NCBI GenBank assembly: GCA_022785265.1
Contig: JALFQD010000185.1
Span: forward strand, 1 to 47,993
Origin: Clostridium sp.
Lineage (GTDB): Bacteria; Bacillota; Clostridia; Clostridiales; Clostridiaceae
Length of the DNA: 47,993 nucleotides
Reading direction: 5' to 3'
Part shown: positions 1 to 7,350 of the stretch, piece by piece
Layout of the letters: every line of letters begins with the position of its first letter
Position numbering within the stretch: position 1 is the first letter of the stretch
Made by a program: the position numbers and the translations under genes
Notes under the pieces: generated by a model
What the model was told of the DNA's origin: nothing
Database searches by the model: none
What the model saw: the letters and a program-made list of their open reading frames with translations, nothing else

Positions 1-1092
1 AAAATTTCTTATTTCTTCATCCTCATCTTCTTCTGATTTTATTTTTGGAATAATCTCTAAAATATCATCCTTTAAGCTTTTCATAGCTTTTATTTCATCT
101 TCTCTTATATATCTATCAGTTTCTATTTCTAAATAAACCCATGAACTTTTCTTTGAATTTTCTTCACACTTTTCAATTGCTTCATCTATACTTTTACATT
201 TCCATATCTCTATAGGTTTATATACCTTAAAAGGAACTTCTGTTACCTTTGCTTCTTCTTTAGCTTTAACATCTATTATAAAACACTTTTTTTTGTTGTT
301 TATCTCTTTTTTATTATAGTGTATAGGAGAACCTGAATATCTTGCCTTATCGTTTGTATTTGGAACTACTTGTGGCTTATGAACATGACCTAAAGCAATA
401 TATTGAGCTTCCTCTGGAAAACAACTTCCATCTACTATATAACTTCCACCAAGTTGTATGCTTCTTTCAGAACCTCCTTCTTCACTTCTCATTGCAAATA
501 GGTGAGATACTACTAAATTTATAGTGTCTTCTCTATAATTAATCTTTAAATCATCAAAAAGCTTATGAATTCTGTCACTATAAGATTTTAATTTTTCCTC
601 TTCTTCATCCATATCATTATATAAAACTTCATTAAGTCTTTTTTCACTTGGATAAGGAACAGTTAAAATTACTGCTTTTTCATTATTTATTTCTATTTCA
701 ATAAATCCTTCCCCTGAATTTAAAACCTTATGCTTTCCATAGTTTCCCTTTTCTATAATTGTCTTTGGAGTTCCTACCATAATTATTCCATGCTCCTTTG
801 CTAAAGGACCTGCTGCAACTAGTCTTTCTGGATTATCATGATTTCCTGCTATAACTAATATAAGTCTTTCTCCATTTTCTGAAAGCTGTTTTAATGTGCT
901 ATAAAACATTTTTTCAGCTCTTGCTGGAGGATTGCTATTATCATATATATCTCCTGCTATAATCACTAAATCTATATTATTATCCTTAACAATATTTATA
1001 AAATCTTTTAAAAACTCTTCCTGCTCATCCATTCTACTAAAACCTTCAAGATTTTTTCCTAAATGAAAATCTGCTGTATGTAATATCCTCAT
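1..1092 (-). CDS. sbcD: Exonuclease SbcCD subunit D (5' part, runs off the left edge)
   Basis: This is the nuclease subunit of the SbcCD (Mre11-Rad50-like) complex, which cuts DNA hairpins and blocked double-strand ends. I translated it by hand because the frame is open to the window edge; 364 codons are present and no stop is reached. It begins MRILHTADFHLGKNL and carries the calcineurin-type phosphoesterase signatures in order: DFHLG (metal-binding Asp/His), AGDIYD, GNHD, then VSHLF and GHVHKP. The final residues in the window are an acidic stretch. The ATG at 1090-1092 is preceded by AGGAAGG in the leader. The partner sbcC would be expected just beyond the left edge, downstream on this strand, but cannot be seen. 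The family call is firm. Confidence 0.95.
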   Translation of the reverse strand, partial: MRILHTADFHLGKNLEGFSRMDEQEEFLKDFINIVKDNNIDLVIIAGDIYDNSNPPARAEKMFYSTLKQLSENGERLILVIAGNHDNPERLVAAGPLAKEHGIIMVGTPKTIIEKGNYGKHKVLNSGEGFIEIEINNEKAVILTVPYPSEKRLNEVLYNDMDEEEEKLKSYSDRIHKLFDDLKINYREDTINLVVSHLFAMRSEEGGSERSIQLGGSYIVDGSCFPEEAQYIALGHVHKPQVVPNTNDKARYSGSPIHYNKKEINNKKKCFIIDVKAKEEAKVTEVPFKVYKPIEIWKCKSIDEAIEKCEENSKKSSWVYLEIETDRYIREDEIKAMKSLKDDILEIIPKIKSEEDEDEEIRNF

Positions 1093-1231
1093 TTTATCCT
1101 TCCTTTTTACTTTATATTTCATTTTTATTTTTAAACATCTATATATTTTATTATAATAGTATAATCAGAAAAAATATAGAGATTTATTTACATATTTTTC
1201 AAATAAATACCCTGAAATTTATATAATTAAA

Positions 1232-1253
1232 GCACCTATATTTCTATAGATGC
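1232..1253 (-). terminator. Hairpin, probable terminator of the natA-natB-small protein operon
   Basis: Nine-bp arms (1232-1240 and 1245-1253) enclose a GAAA tetraloop when read on the minus strand; the single mismatch becomes a G-U pair in the minus-strand RNA. A short UUUAAUU tract follows. It lies downstream of the 65-residue gene and upstream of sbcD. Confidence 0.6.
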
Positions 1254-1299
1254 CCTTTTAATATGGATATGTAACAATAAATATTTGATAAATGATATT

Positions 1300-1330
1300 T
1301 TTGTAGGAGAACCTAAAACTCTCCTACAAA
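1300..1330. terminator. Second hairpin downstream of the small membrane protein gene
   Basis: Perfect 10-bp arms TTTGTAGGAG (1300-1309) and CTCCTACAAA (1321-1330) with an 11-nt loop, ten bases past the stop of the 1340-1537 gene. The following U tract is short, so it may act as a weak terminator or as a 3'-end-stabilising stem working together with the 1232-1253 hairpin. Confidence 0.5.
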
Positions 1331-1339
1331 CTGAAATTT

Positions 1340-1537
1340 TTATTTCTTTTCTTTATTTAGTTGCAAACGAATTATACCAAATAAATTTGACAAAGTTGTA
1401 CAAGCTAACGCTAAACAAAGAATTATATTAGATTTTTCTTCACTAAAAATAGAAACACAAAGAAATATTATTCCACTTATTGTTAATCCAATACTTGAAA
1501 TTACTAATAAAGTGTTTATCACATTCTTATTCTCCAT
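1340..1537 (-). CDS. Small two-helix membrane protein, function unknown
   Basis: A 65-residue protein starting MENKNVINTLL with two hydrophobic segments (about residues 8-28 and 37-56) and a short basic tail ending NKEKK. The start is supported by a strong GAGGAGG site seven bases upstream of the ATG. It lies 43 bp behind the ABC permease gene on the same strand and is followed by two hairpins, so it is most simply the last gene of the natA-natB operon. I do not recognise a family. It could be an accessory subunit of the exporter or an unrelated small membrane protein. Confidence 0.7.
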   Translation of the reverse strand: MENKNVINTLLVISSIGLTISGIIFLCVSIFSEEKSNIILCLALACTTLSNLFGIIRLQLNKEKK

Positions 1538-1580
1538 GCTTTTTCCTCCTCAAATTCTTATTTATGTGACCAGCTATTTA

Positions 1581-2822
1581 TTATTGTTCTTTTTTAAGCC
1601 ACTTAATAGCATTTGATAGCTTTATAGGATTTCCATACATTAAAGTTGCCATTCTATAAATCTTAGCACCTAAGAAACCAACAATTACTATTGAAGCAAT
1701 CAATAAAGCTAATGAAATTATTATTTCTATTGTAGGAACAGTTCCCATTGCTACCCTTACAAACATTGCATTACATGAACTAAATGGAATAAATGACATA
1801 ACTTTAATTATCATTCCATCAGGATTAGTTAAATTAAACATTGTAAGTATAAATACTATAACATAAATCATTGATATGTTTCCTGCACTTTTTCCTATAT
1901 CTTCTGTCTTAGAAACTAATGCACCTAAAGCACCAAAGATAAATGTATATAATAAATATCCTAACATTCCAAAAACTGCAAAAGTTAATAGTACATTTGA
2001 TGGAATATCAAATACCATATCTAATAATCCATTCCAAGAATCTCTATTTATTTTATATGACACTAATCCTGAACCAATTATTAATCCCATTTGTATAAAG
2101 CTTGCTATTGCCCCTGCTATTACTTTTCCAAAAATCAAACTATTACTGCTTGTACTAGTTACCAAAACCTCAATTGCACGATTACTTTTTTCACTTGTAA
2201 CTGAAGTAGCTATAAGCTGACCATACATTATTATCATAAAATATAATATAAATATTAATGCATAAGTATATATGTAGTTGCTTACACTATCTTTTCCTAA
2301 TATTTCAACATTGCTTTCAATAGGCATATTATATAAAGCATCCATTTCATCTACACTTATATTTTTATCCTTAAGATAATCTTCTCTATACACTCTAGAT
2401 AAAACTGATTCAAATATAGGTTGATTTTCATCTGAAAAACTACTATTTTCAACTAAATAAGAATAATCAGTTAATGAATTTACAATAAAACCTGCATCGG
2501 CTTTGTCTTCATTTATTAAATCTTCAACTTCTTTTCTACTATTAACATTTTCCCATTCAACATCTTCAAAAGCCTTTTTTAAATATTCATTATTTGCTAT
2601 GATATTATCCTTATCATAAATTGCAAAAACCCTCTTTTCTTCATCTTCTTTTTCATTGCTCTCTACTTTATCTTTTCCACTTAAAGCTGGAATATTGATA
2701 AATGAAGGTACTGATAAACCTACTATTAGCAATAATGAAAATAGAATTGTTGTTATAAGATAGCTCTTATTTTTAAAGTAATTTCCTAATTCAAATTTTA
2801 ATACAGTAAAAAATTGTTTCAT
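1581..2822 (-). CDS. ABC-2 type exporter permease, NatB-like
   Basis: A 413-residue membrane subunit of an ABC exporter of the NatB/YhaP type (COG1668). Residues about 20-42 form the first transmembrane helix, followed by a large hydrophilic, acid-rich extracytoplasmic domain (about 45-180). A cluster of five further helices follows (about 180-205, 230-255, 280-300, 315-340 and 365-390), the usual ABC2_membrane_3 layout. The motif SEKSNRAIEVLVTS before the second helix is typical of the family. Its ATG overlaps the stop of the ATPase gene as TAATG, so the two are translationally coupled. The founding NatAB system of B. subtilis exports Na+; the substrate here cannot be told from sequence and may be a drug, peptide or ion. 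Confidence 0.9.
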   Translation of the reverse strand: MKQFFTVLKFELGNYFKNKSYLITTILFSLLLIVGLSVPSFINIPALSGKDKVESNEKEDEEKRVFAIYDKDNIIANNEYLKKAFEDVEWENVNSRKEVEDLINEDKADAGFIVNSLTDYSYLVENSSFSDENQPIFESVLSRVYREDYLKDKNISVDEMDALYNMPIESNVEILGKDSVSNYIYTYALIFILYFMIIMYGQLIATSVTSEKSNRAIEVLVTSTSSNSLIFGKVIAGAIASFIQMGLIIGSGLVSYKINRDSWNGLLDMVFDIPSNVLLTFAVFGMLGYLLYTFIFGALGALVSKTEDIGKSAGNISMIYVIVFILTMFNLTNPDGMIIKVMSFIPFSSCNAMFVRVAMGTVPTIEIIISLALLIASIVIVGFLGAKIYRMATLMYGNPIKLSNAIKWLKKEQ

Positions 2823-3736
2823 TATTTATCCCCTGCCTTTGATACAAAAATGTCATTTAATGTTGGTTCATACACTCCAAATCTTTCAATATCTATATCT
2901 GATTCTAAAATTCTTTTTAACAAATCATTTTTGTTCTTACCTTCTAATAGTTCAAGAACTATAAATTCCTTTTTAACATCATCTATTCTTATAAGATTTT
3001 TATAGTCATTTTCACATTTTTCTTTTAAATTATCTAAAGAATAGTTAGAAGCACTTAATATTAATCTATTTTTACCAAAATCCTTTTTTATTTCTTTTAA
3101 GTTTCCGCTTAAAACTACATCCCCATGATTTATAATAGCTATATCCTCACAAAATTCTTCTACATAATTCATTTGATGACTTGAAAATATAACTAATTTT
3201 TTATCCTCAATAAGCTCTTTAACTACTTCCTTTAAAACTTGAGAATTTACTGGGTCTAATCCACTAAATGGTTCATCTAAAACCACTATTTCAGGGTTAC
3301 ATACCAAGGTTTGAGCAAGCTGAACTTTTTGTTGATTTCCTTTTGATAGAGTTTCAAGAAGACGATTTTCATATTCTAAAACTCCCAATCTTTCAAGCCA
3401 CTTTTTTGTATTTTTCTTAGCATCTTTAGTTGATATTCCTCTTAAATTTGCTAAATATATAATTTGTTCTGAGACCTTTTTCTTAGGATACAATCCTCTT
3501 TCCTCTGGAAGATAGCCAATTTGAAAATTTTTAGGATTAAAAGGCTTTCCATCTAAAAGAATTTCTCCTTCATCTGATTTAAAAACATCCATTAAAATTC
3601 TTATTGTTGTTGTTTTTCCTGCTCCATTTCTCCCAAGAAGTCCAAGTGCCTTTCCACTTTCTACAGAAAAAGAAATTCCATGTAAAACTTCATTTCCTGA
3701 AAAACTCTTATGCAAATTTTTTACTTCTAGTTTCAT
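2822..3736 (-). CDS. ABC transporter ATP-binding protein, NatA-like
   Basis: A 304-residue nucleotide-binding subunit that drives the NatB-like permease encoded immediately downstream. Walker A is GRNGAGKTT (about 35-43), the signature is LSKGNQQKVQ, Walker B is IVVLDEPFSGLDP, and the switch His is in SSHQM. The C-terminal 80 residues form the extra domain usual in NatA/YhaQ proteins. I chose the ATG at 3734-3736 because GGGAGG sits five bases upstream of it; an in-frame TTG five codons earlier overlaps that ribosome site and is unlikely. The stop overlaps the permease start (TAATG). A minus-strand -10 box TATAAT lies at 3804-3809, and a 20-bp palindrome lies further upstream. Confidence 0.93.
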   Translation of the reverse strand: MKLEVKNLHKSFSGNEVLHGISFSVESGKALGLLGRNGAGKTTTIRILMDVFKSDEGEILLDGKPFNPKNFQIGYLPEERGLYPKKKVSEQIIYLANLRGISTKDAKKNTKKWLERLGVLEYENRLLETLSKGNQQKVQLAQTLVCNPEIVVLDEPFSGLDPVNSQVLKEVVKELIEDKKLVIFSSHQMNYVEEFCEDIAIINHGDVVLSGNLKEIKKDFGKNRLILSASNYSLDNLKEKCENDYKNLIRIDDVKKEFIVLELLEGKNKNDLLKRILESDIDIERFGVYEPTLNDIFVSKAGDK

Positions 3737-3803
3737 ATTAATTCCTCCCAAATTATCATCTATTGTTTTGTTTATAAATTAACCCTCTTGCCTTGTTAAG
3801 ATA

Positions 3804-3809
3804 ATTATA
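3804..3809 (-). promoter_or_regulatory. Likely -10 box of the natAB-like operon
   Basis: TATAAT on the minus strand, 67 bases upstream of the ATPase ATG. The -35 region 17 bases further upstream (ATGTAA) is a poor match, which fits a promoter that needs an activator or is weak. Confidence 0.45.
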
Positions 3810-3850
3810 TAAAATGTGTTATTTTGTTACATCTATCTTTTGTAATTATG

Positions 3851-3870
3851 AAAATGACTTAAGTCATTTT
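3851..3870. promoter_or_regulatory. Perfect 20-bp palindrome, candidate operator
   Basis: AAAATGACTTAAGTCATTTT is fully self-complementary with no spacer. It lies between the divergent natAB-like operon and pdaA, where no terminator is needed, and ends one base before the sigma-G-like -35 element of pdaA. The spacing suits a dimeric repressor of the natAB-like operon or of pdaA. No regulator gene is adjacent. Confidence 0.5.
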
Positions 3871-3871
3871 T

Positions 3872-3901
3872 GAATAAAATCATTAAATATTTCACATAAT
3901 A
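3872..3901 (+). promoter_or_regulatory. Sigma-G-type sporulation promoter of pdaA
   Basis: GAATA (3872-3876), exactly 18 bases, then CATAATA (3895-3901). This matches the B. subtilis sigma-G consensus GHATR-N18-CATWHTA at every position. Transcription would start about 3908, some 27 bases ahead of the GAGGTG site. In B. subtilis pdaA is a sigma-G gene, so gene identity and promoter type agree. Confidence 0.6.
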
Positions 3902-3946
3902 AAAAGACAATATAATAAACCAACAAGTAATTTTGAGGTGATATTT

Positions 3947-4717
3947 TTGAAAAAAAATTCTTTATTTATTTTTATATTAACTATTTTGCTATCACTTTCC
4001 TGTGCCTTTCAAGCTCTAGCAGATGACAATACAGAGCTTAACTGGTACTATGTTCCTGCTAAAAATAATGCTATTCCTGAAGGTGCAAAGGAAGGAGTAT
4101 CCTTTCTTAAAGATTATGATGGCTATTATTTAGGTGATACTTCATCAAAAGTTTTATATCTTACATTTGATGAAGGTTATGAAAATGGCAATACTCCCGC
4201 TATATTAGATACACTAAAAGAGCTTAAAATCCCAGCTGCCTTTTTTGTTGTAAAGCCTTACATAGATAGTGAACCTGATATAATAAAAAGAATGGTTAAT
4301 GAAGGGCATTTAGTATGTAACCATTCAAATCATCATCCTTCTATGGCTTCTATAACTGATGATGAAAAATTCAAAGAAGAATTTACTTCTGTTGAAGAAG
4401 CTTTTAAAAATCTTACTGGACAGGATATGCCTAAATTCTTTAGACCTCCAATGGGCAAATACTCAAAAAATTCTCTAGCAAGAACTAAATCCTTAGGATA
4501 TAAAACAATTTTTTGGAGCTTTGCTTATAAAGACTGGCTTGTAGATGACCAACCTAATGAAGCCTTTGCCATTGAAAAAATAAAAAATGGAGTTCATCCT
4601 GGTGGAATTCTTCTTCTTCATGCAGTTTCCGACACAAATACAAAGGTTTTAAAACAAGTTCTTTCTGAACTTCAAAACGAAGGATATGTATTTAAGTCGT
4701 TAAATGAATTGCCTTAA
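3947..4717 (+). CDS. pdaA: Delta-lactam-biosynthetic de-N-acetylase PdaA
   Basis: A polysaccharide deacetylase (carbohydrate esterase 4 fold) that removes acetyl from N-acetylmuramic acid so that muramic delta-lactam forms in spore cortex peptidoglycan. The 256-residue product has a signal peptide (about 1-25, ending FQALA) and the NodB motifs: TFDEGYENG (about 73-81), HSNHHPS, RPPMGKYS and LLHAVSDTN. As in known PdaA proteins, the second metal-ligand Asp of the usual TFDDG motif is replaced, here by Glu. I place the start at TTG 3947-3949, six bases after GAGGTG; an in-frame GTG three codons earlier is part of the ribosome site itself. It is monocistronic and faces the endonuclease V operon. 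The promoter looks sigma-G dependent, pointing to forespore expression. Confidence 0.92.
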   Translation: MKKNSLFIFILTILLSLSCAFQALADDNTELNWYYVPAKNNAIPEGAKEGVSFLKDYDGYYLGDTSSKVLYLTFDEGYENGNTPAILDTLKELKIPAAFFVVKPYIDSEPDIIKRMVNEGHLVCNHSNHHPSMASITDDEKFKEEFTSVEEAFKNLTGQDMPKFFRPPMGKYSKNSLARTKSLGYKTIFWSFAYKDWLVDDQPNEAFAIEKIKNGVHPGGILLLHAVSDTNTKVLKQVLSELQNEGYVFKSLNELP

Positions 4718-4790
4718 ATCATTTATTTTAACCTTGTATCTAGTATAAAATACCTTTTATTAATTGTCAATATCTTCTATACAAAAAAAT

Positions 4791-4843
4791 GTTAATTATT
4801 ACTTTGCTTTCTAGTTTTAAATCAACGCAAAGTAATAATTAAC
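4791..4843. terminator. Long-armed hairpin 1 in the convergent intergenic region
   Basis: Perfect 16-bp arms (4791-4806 and 4828-4843, GTTAATTATTACTTTG and its complement) with a 21-nt loop. It lies between the convergent pdaA and endonuclease V genes. It may serve as a bidirectional terminator, but the arms are longer and the loop larger than in ordinary terminators, and no clean T tract follows. Confidence 0.55.
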
Positions 4844-4860
4844 ACTTTCTAACTAATTGA

Positions 4861-4916
4861 ATATATTATTTTTCTCTTCCACCATGCTAACTCCAAATCA
4901 GAACAAAATAATATAT
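4861..4916. repeat. Long-armed hairpin 2, possible diverged copy of hairpin 1
   Basis: Perfect 12-bp arms ATATATTATTTT (4861-4872) and its complement (4905-4916), extendable outward by several A/T pairs with one mismatch; loop 32 nt. Next to the right arm it shares with hairpin 1 the pattern CTA-N5-AAATCA-N3-CAAA in the same register, which suggests a tandem duplication. Confidence 0.45.
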
Positions 4917-4930
4917 TTAATTTACTATAA

Positions 4931-5641
4931 CTAAATATGAATTTGTCCTCTTCTACTAATATGTGTTTCTAAATCAGCTAATCTAGTTGGAATTGGCAAT
5001 CTGCTTTCATTATTAATTAAATTTAATACTATTTCCATAGTAGTTTCTAAATCAATATAATTTCCAACTGATATAAATATAGGTTTTATAGCTTTTTTTG
5101 TTCTTAAAACCCTACCATAAACCTCTTCTTTTATTACAATATCAGTATATGCCCCTTCTTTATCTTCTGGCATATCAAAATTTATGCCATCAATCTTTAA
5201 ATAACTTTTTGCAACTCCTATAGTTGGCTTGTCTAAGAAAAAAGAGGCATGAGTAGCTATACCCATATGATTAAAATGTAAGTAGCCATTACCATCAAAA
5301 ATAAATATATCAGGTTCTGAAACTAACTTCTTTGAAGCCTCAATAACTAAAGGCAATTCCCTAAACGCTAAAAATCCAGGTATATATGGTACTTTTATCT
5401 CTCCTACACTATTTACTTTTTCAACTACTTCTTTTGTGTTATAATCAATAACAACTATACAACATGTTCCGTATTGTTTATTTCCCTCTTCCCAATAAGC
5501 TAAATCCACACCAGCTACTAATTTTATATTATTTTTATTAAATGTATTTTTTAACATTATTTTTTTTTTCAAATCATTTTGTATATCAATAAACTTTGAC
5601 TCTTCATAAACATCAAAGTTATGAACTTCTTTTATTTTCAT
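4931..5641 (-). CDS. nfi: Endonuclease V (deoxyinosine 3' endonuclease)
   Basis: Repairs deaminated adenine by nicking the second phosphodiester bond 3' to deoxyinosine. The 236-residue product carries the family signatures: AGVDLAYW (catalytic Asp about residue 46), PYIPGFLAFRELP (Glu), IFDGNGYLHFNHMGIATH (Asp and the base-binding loop) and GVAKSYL (Lys). The length is usual for the family. I start at the ATG at 5639-5641, six bases after AAGGAG; an ATG five codons upstream (5656) overlaps that ribosome site. It follows the amidohydrolase gene with the ribosome site just past the preceding stop, so the two are probably co-transcribed. Downstream lie the 4791-4916 hairpins. Confidence 0.95.
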   Translation of the reverse strand: MKIKEVHNFDVYEESKFIDIQNDLKKKIMLKNTFNKNNIKLVAGVDLAYWEEGNKQYGTCCIVVIDYNTKEVVEKVNSVGEIKVPYIPGFLAFRELPLVIEASKKLVSEPDIFIFDGNGYLHFNHMGIATHASFFLDKPTIGVAKSYLKIDGINFDMPEDKEGAYTDIVIKEEVYGRVLRTKKAIKPIFISVGNYIDLETTMEIVLNLINNESRLPIPTRLADLETHISRRGQIHI

Positions 5642-5656
5642 ACTTGACTCCTTCAT

Positions 5657-6469
5657 TTAATTCACTTTTATATTTTTTAAATTAAAAAGTCTTATAGCAT
5701 TTTTATACATTACATTTTCATATTCTTCCTTTGTAAGACTATTTTTAAACTTTTCACTTAAATACACACTACATATAGTTGGATGATTGTATGTATCTAC
5801 TCCATCTATTGGATTGTCTGTTCCAAATAATAATTTTTCAGAGCCACATCTTTTTATCATTTTTATTGCATGCTCTGGTTCAACCCAAGCTGTATCTCCA
5901 TAAAGATTAGGAAGTTTTTCTATATACTCAATAGCCCTTTCATTGTCTGTTCCAAGCCCCATGTGACCCATTATAAAATTAACCTTTTTATATTTTTTAG
6001 CCATTTCATAGACAAGCTTTGGATTTGAACATTCATCATTTGCTGTATGAGTAAGTATTGGCAAATTATACTCTTCTGCAAGTTTTATATATTCCTGAAC
6101 TTGTAAGGAATCAAATCTTATTTTTGAATGATAAGGATGAATCTTTATTCCTAAAACCCATTCTCTATTTTCCTTAACTAAGTTTTTAAACTCTTCTGTA
6201 CATCCTTCTAATCTTGGTTTTACCCAAAGGAGTGCTCCTATTTTTTTAGGATTATTTTTAGCAAATCTTAATATTTTTTCACAAGTTTCAATTTGGCTAT
6301 GCTGAGATTCTATTGGAATTAGCTCCTGATTACCATCCACTTCTGAAGCTTCTACATTTGAAACTAAGCTGTAATCAATATTATATTTTTCCATAGACTT
6401 AAGTACCATTTCTTCTGGCATATTAAAATTCATAATATTTCCTATATGTACATGAGAATCTATAATCAT
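5657..6469 (-). CDS. Amidohydrolase-2 family metal-dependent hydrolase
   Basis: A TIM-barrel amidohydrolase of 270 residues (COG2159, Amidohydro_2). Metal ligands are visible as HVHIG at residues 6-10, HPYHSK, ILTHTAND, GHMG and the C-terminal GTDNPIDG Asp. The family includes decarboxylases and hydrolases of carboxylated substrates; the substrate here is not evident. There is no signal peptide, so it is cytoplasmic. It is the first gene of a two-gene operon with endonuclease V. I see no reason in the sequence to link the two functionally, and the pairing may be only transcriptional. The start ATG has a GGAGG site seven bases upstream. Confidence 0.88.
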   Translation of the reverse strand: MIIDSHVHIGNIMNFNMPEEMVLKSMEKYNIDYSLVSNVEASEVDGNQELIPIESQHSQIETCEKILRFAKNNPKKIGALLWVKPRLEGCTEEFKNLVKENREWVLGIKIHPYHSKIRFDSLQVQEYIKLAEEYNLPILTHTANDECSNPKLVYEMAKKYKKVNFIMGHMGLGTDNERAIEYIEKLPNLYGDTAWVEPEHAIKMIKRCGSEKLLFGTDNPIDGVDTYNHPTICSVYLSEKFKNSLTKEEYENVMYKNAIRLFNLKNIKVN

Positions 6470-6576
6470 AAAATTTCCTCCTTATAACTAATATTATACT
6501 TTCTTATATAAACTTTCTATTAAAATAAATTGCATTACAAATTGATAAATAGTTATAAATTTATATTACCTAAAGA

Positions 6577-6657
6577 GGCTATCACATTAAGAAATATTAA
6601 TAGAATATATAGCTACTTTATACTATATATTACTACAAAAATTTTTGTGTGATAGCC
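6577..6657. repeat. Nested inverted repeat, possible terminator or small repeat element
   Basis: Outer arms GGCTATCACA (6577-6586) and TGTGATAGCC (6648-6657) enclose an inner perfect 9-bp stem AATATATAG (6604-6612) and CTATATATT (6623-6631). It lies just past the stop of the cyclodeaminase gene and would be in its 3' end. The two-tier structure is more elaborate than a simple terminator and could be a degenerate MITE-like repeat. Confidence 0.45.
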
Positions 6658-6665
6658 CTAAATAT

Positions 6666-7295
6666 TTATTTCATAACATTACATATTTTTTCTTTTCTTT
6701 TTAATGAATTTTCTTCTAGTTCTTTTATTTCTTTTTCTATTTCTTCTGCTATTGGCAAATCTTTTAAAGAATCTAAATTAATTTTTACATTAATTATAGC
6801 ACTTTCTATTGCTGCATTAAGAAGTATTGCTGCACATACCCCATCAGAAACTAGCATTTTATTTCCATATTTTATTGCTGCATCTATATTATCATAGAAT
6901 TTGTAACATTCTTCTCCAAGTTTTTTTGGTGCCATCATTGCTTTAATTGTTTTTTGTTTTATTTCTTTGTTTCTAAATTCTTTTTCTTCTTCTGTTTCTT
7001 TAGGAAGTTTATAACAATCCATAAGTTTATTAAATTCTTCTCTATCTTCTTCCATAAGTGTTAAAGCTTTTTTTGTAAATTTAGCTGAAGCTTCTTTAAA
7101 GTCTAAAACTAATTTTTGTGTTTCCACATCTTGTTTTTCAAAAGCTTTTTTATTAATAGTTAAGGAATATACCATTGAATTTAAGCTTCCAGAAAGTGCA
7201 GCTACAAGCCCTGCTACACTTCCCCCTCCTGGTGCTGGTAGTGGTGATGATAAATCATTTAAAAATTCTTCTATTTTGTAATCTTTAAATTCCAT
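6666..7295 (-). CDS. Cyclodeaminase/cyclohydrolase family protein (FTCD_C/FchA type)
   Basis: A 209-residue all-helical protein of the formimidoyltetrahydrofolate cyclodeaminase family (FTCD_C). In clostridia such stand-alone proteins act on one-carbon folates, as a cyclodeaminase in histidine/purine breakdown or as methenyl-tetrahydrofolate cyclohydrolase (FchA). The signature LSSPLPAPGGGSVAGLVAAL at about 15-34 is the family hallmark, followed by SLNSMV, and DGVCAAILLNAAIESA lies in the C-terminal half. The start ATG has AGGAGG eight bases upstream. It is separated by 55 bp from the last polysaccharide gene with no visible terminator, so read-through is possible. Which of the two reactions it performs cannot be told from this window. 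Confidence 0.88.
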   Translation of the reverse strand: MEFKDYKIEEFLNDLSSPLPAPGGGSVAGLVAALSGSLNSMVYSLTINKKAFEKQDVETQKLVLDFKEASAKFTKKALTLMEEDREEFNKLMDCYKLPKETEEEKEFRNKEIKQKTIKAMMAPKKLGEECYKFYDNIDAAIKYGNKMLVSDGVCAAILLNAAIESAIINVKINLDSLKDLPIAEEIEKEIKELEENSLKRKEKICNVMK

Positions 7296-7350
7296 ATTAA
7301 ATTCCTCCTATGTTATTTATTCTATATTTTTATTATATACTATTTATTAT

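Noticed and set aside
342..524. Plus-strand 60-codon open frame
   Set aside because: It lies wholly inside sbcD on the opposite strand, has no ribosome site and no recognisable domain.
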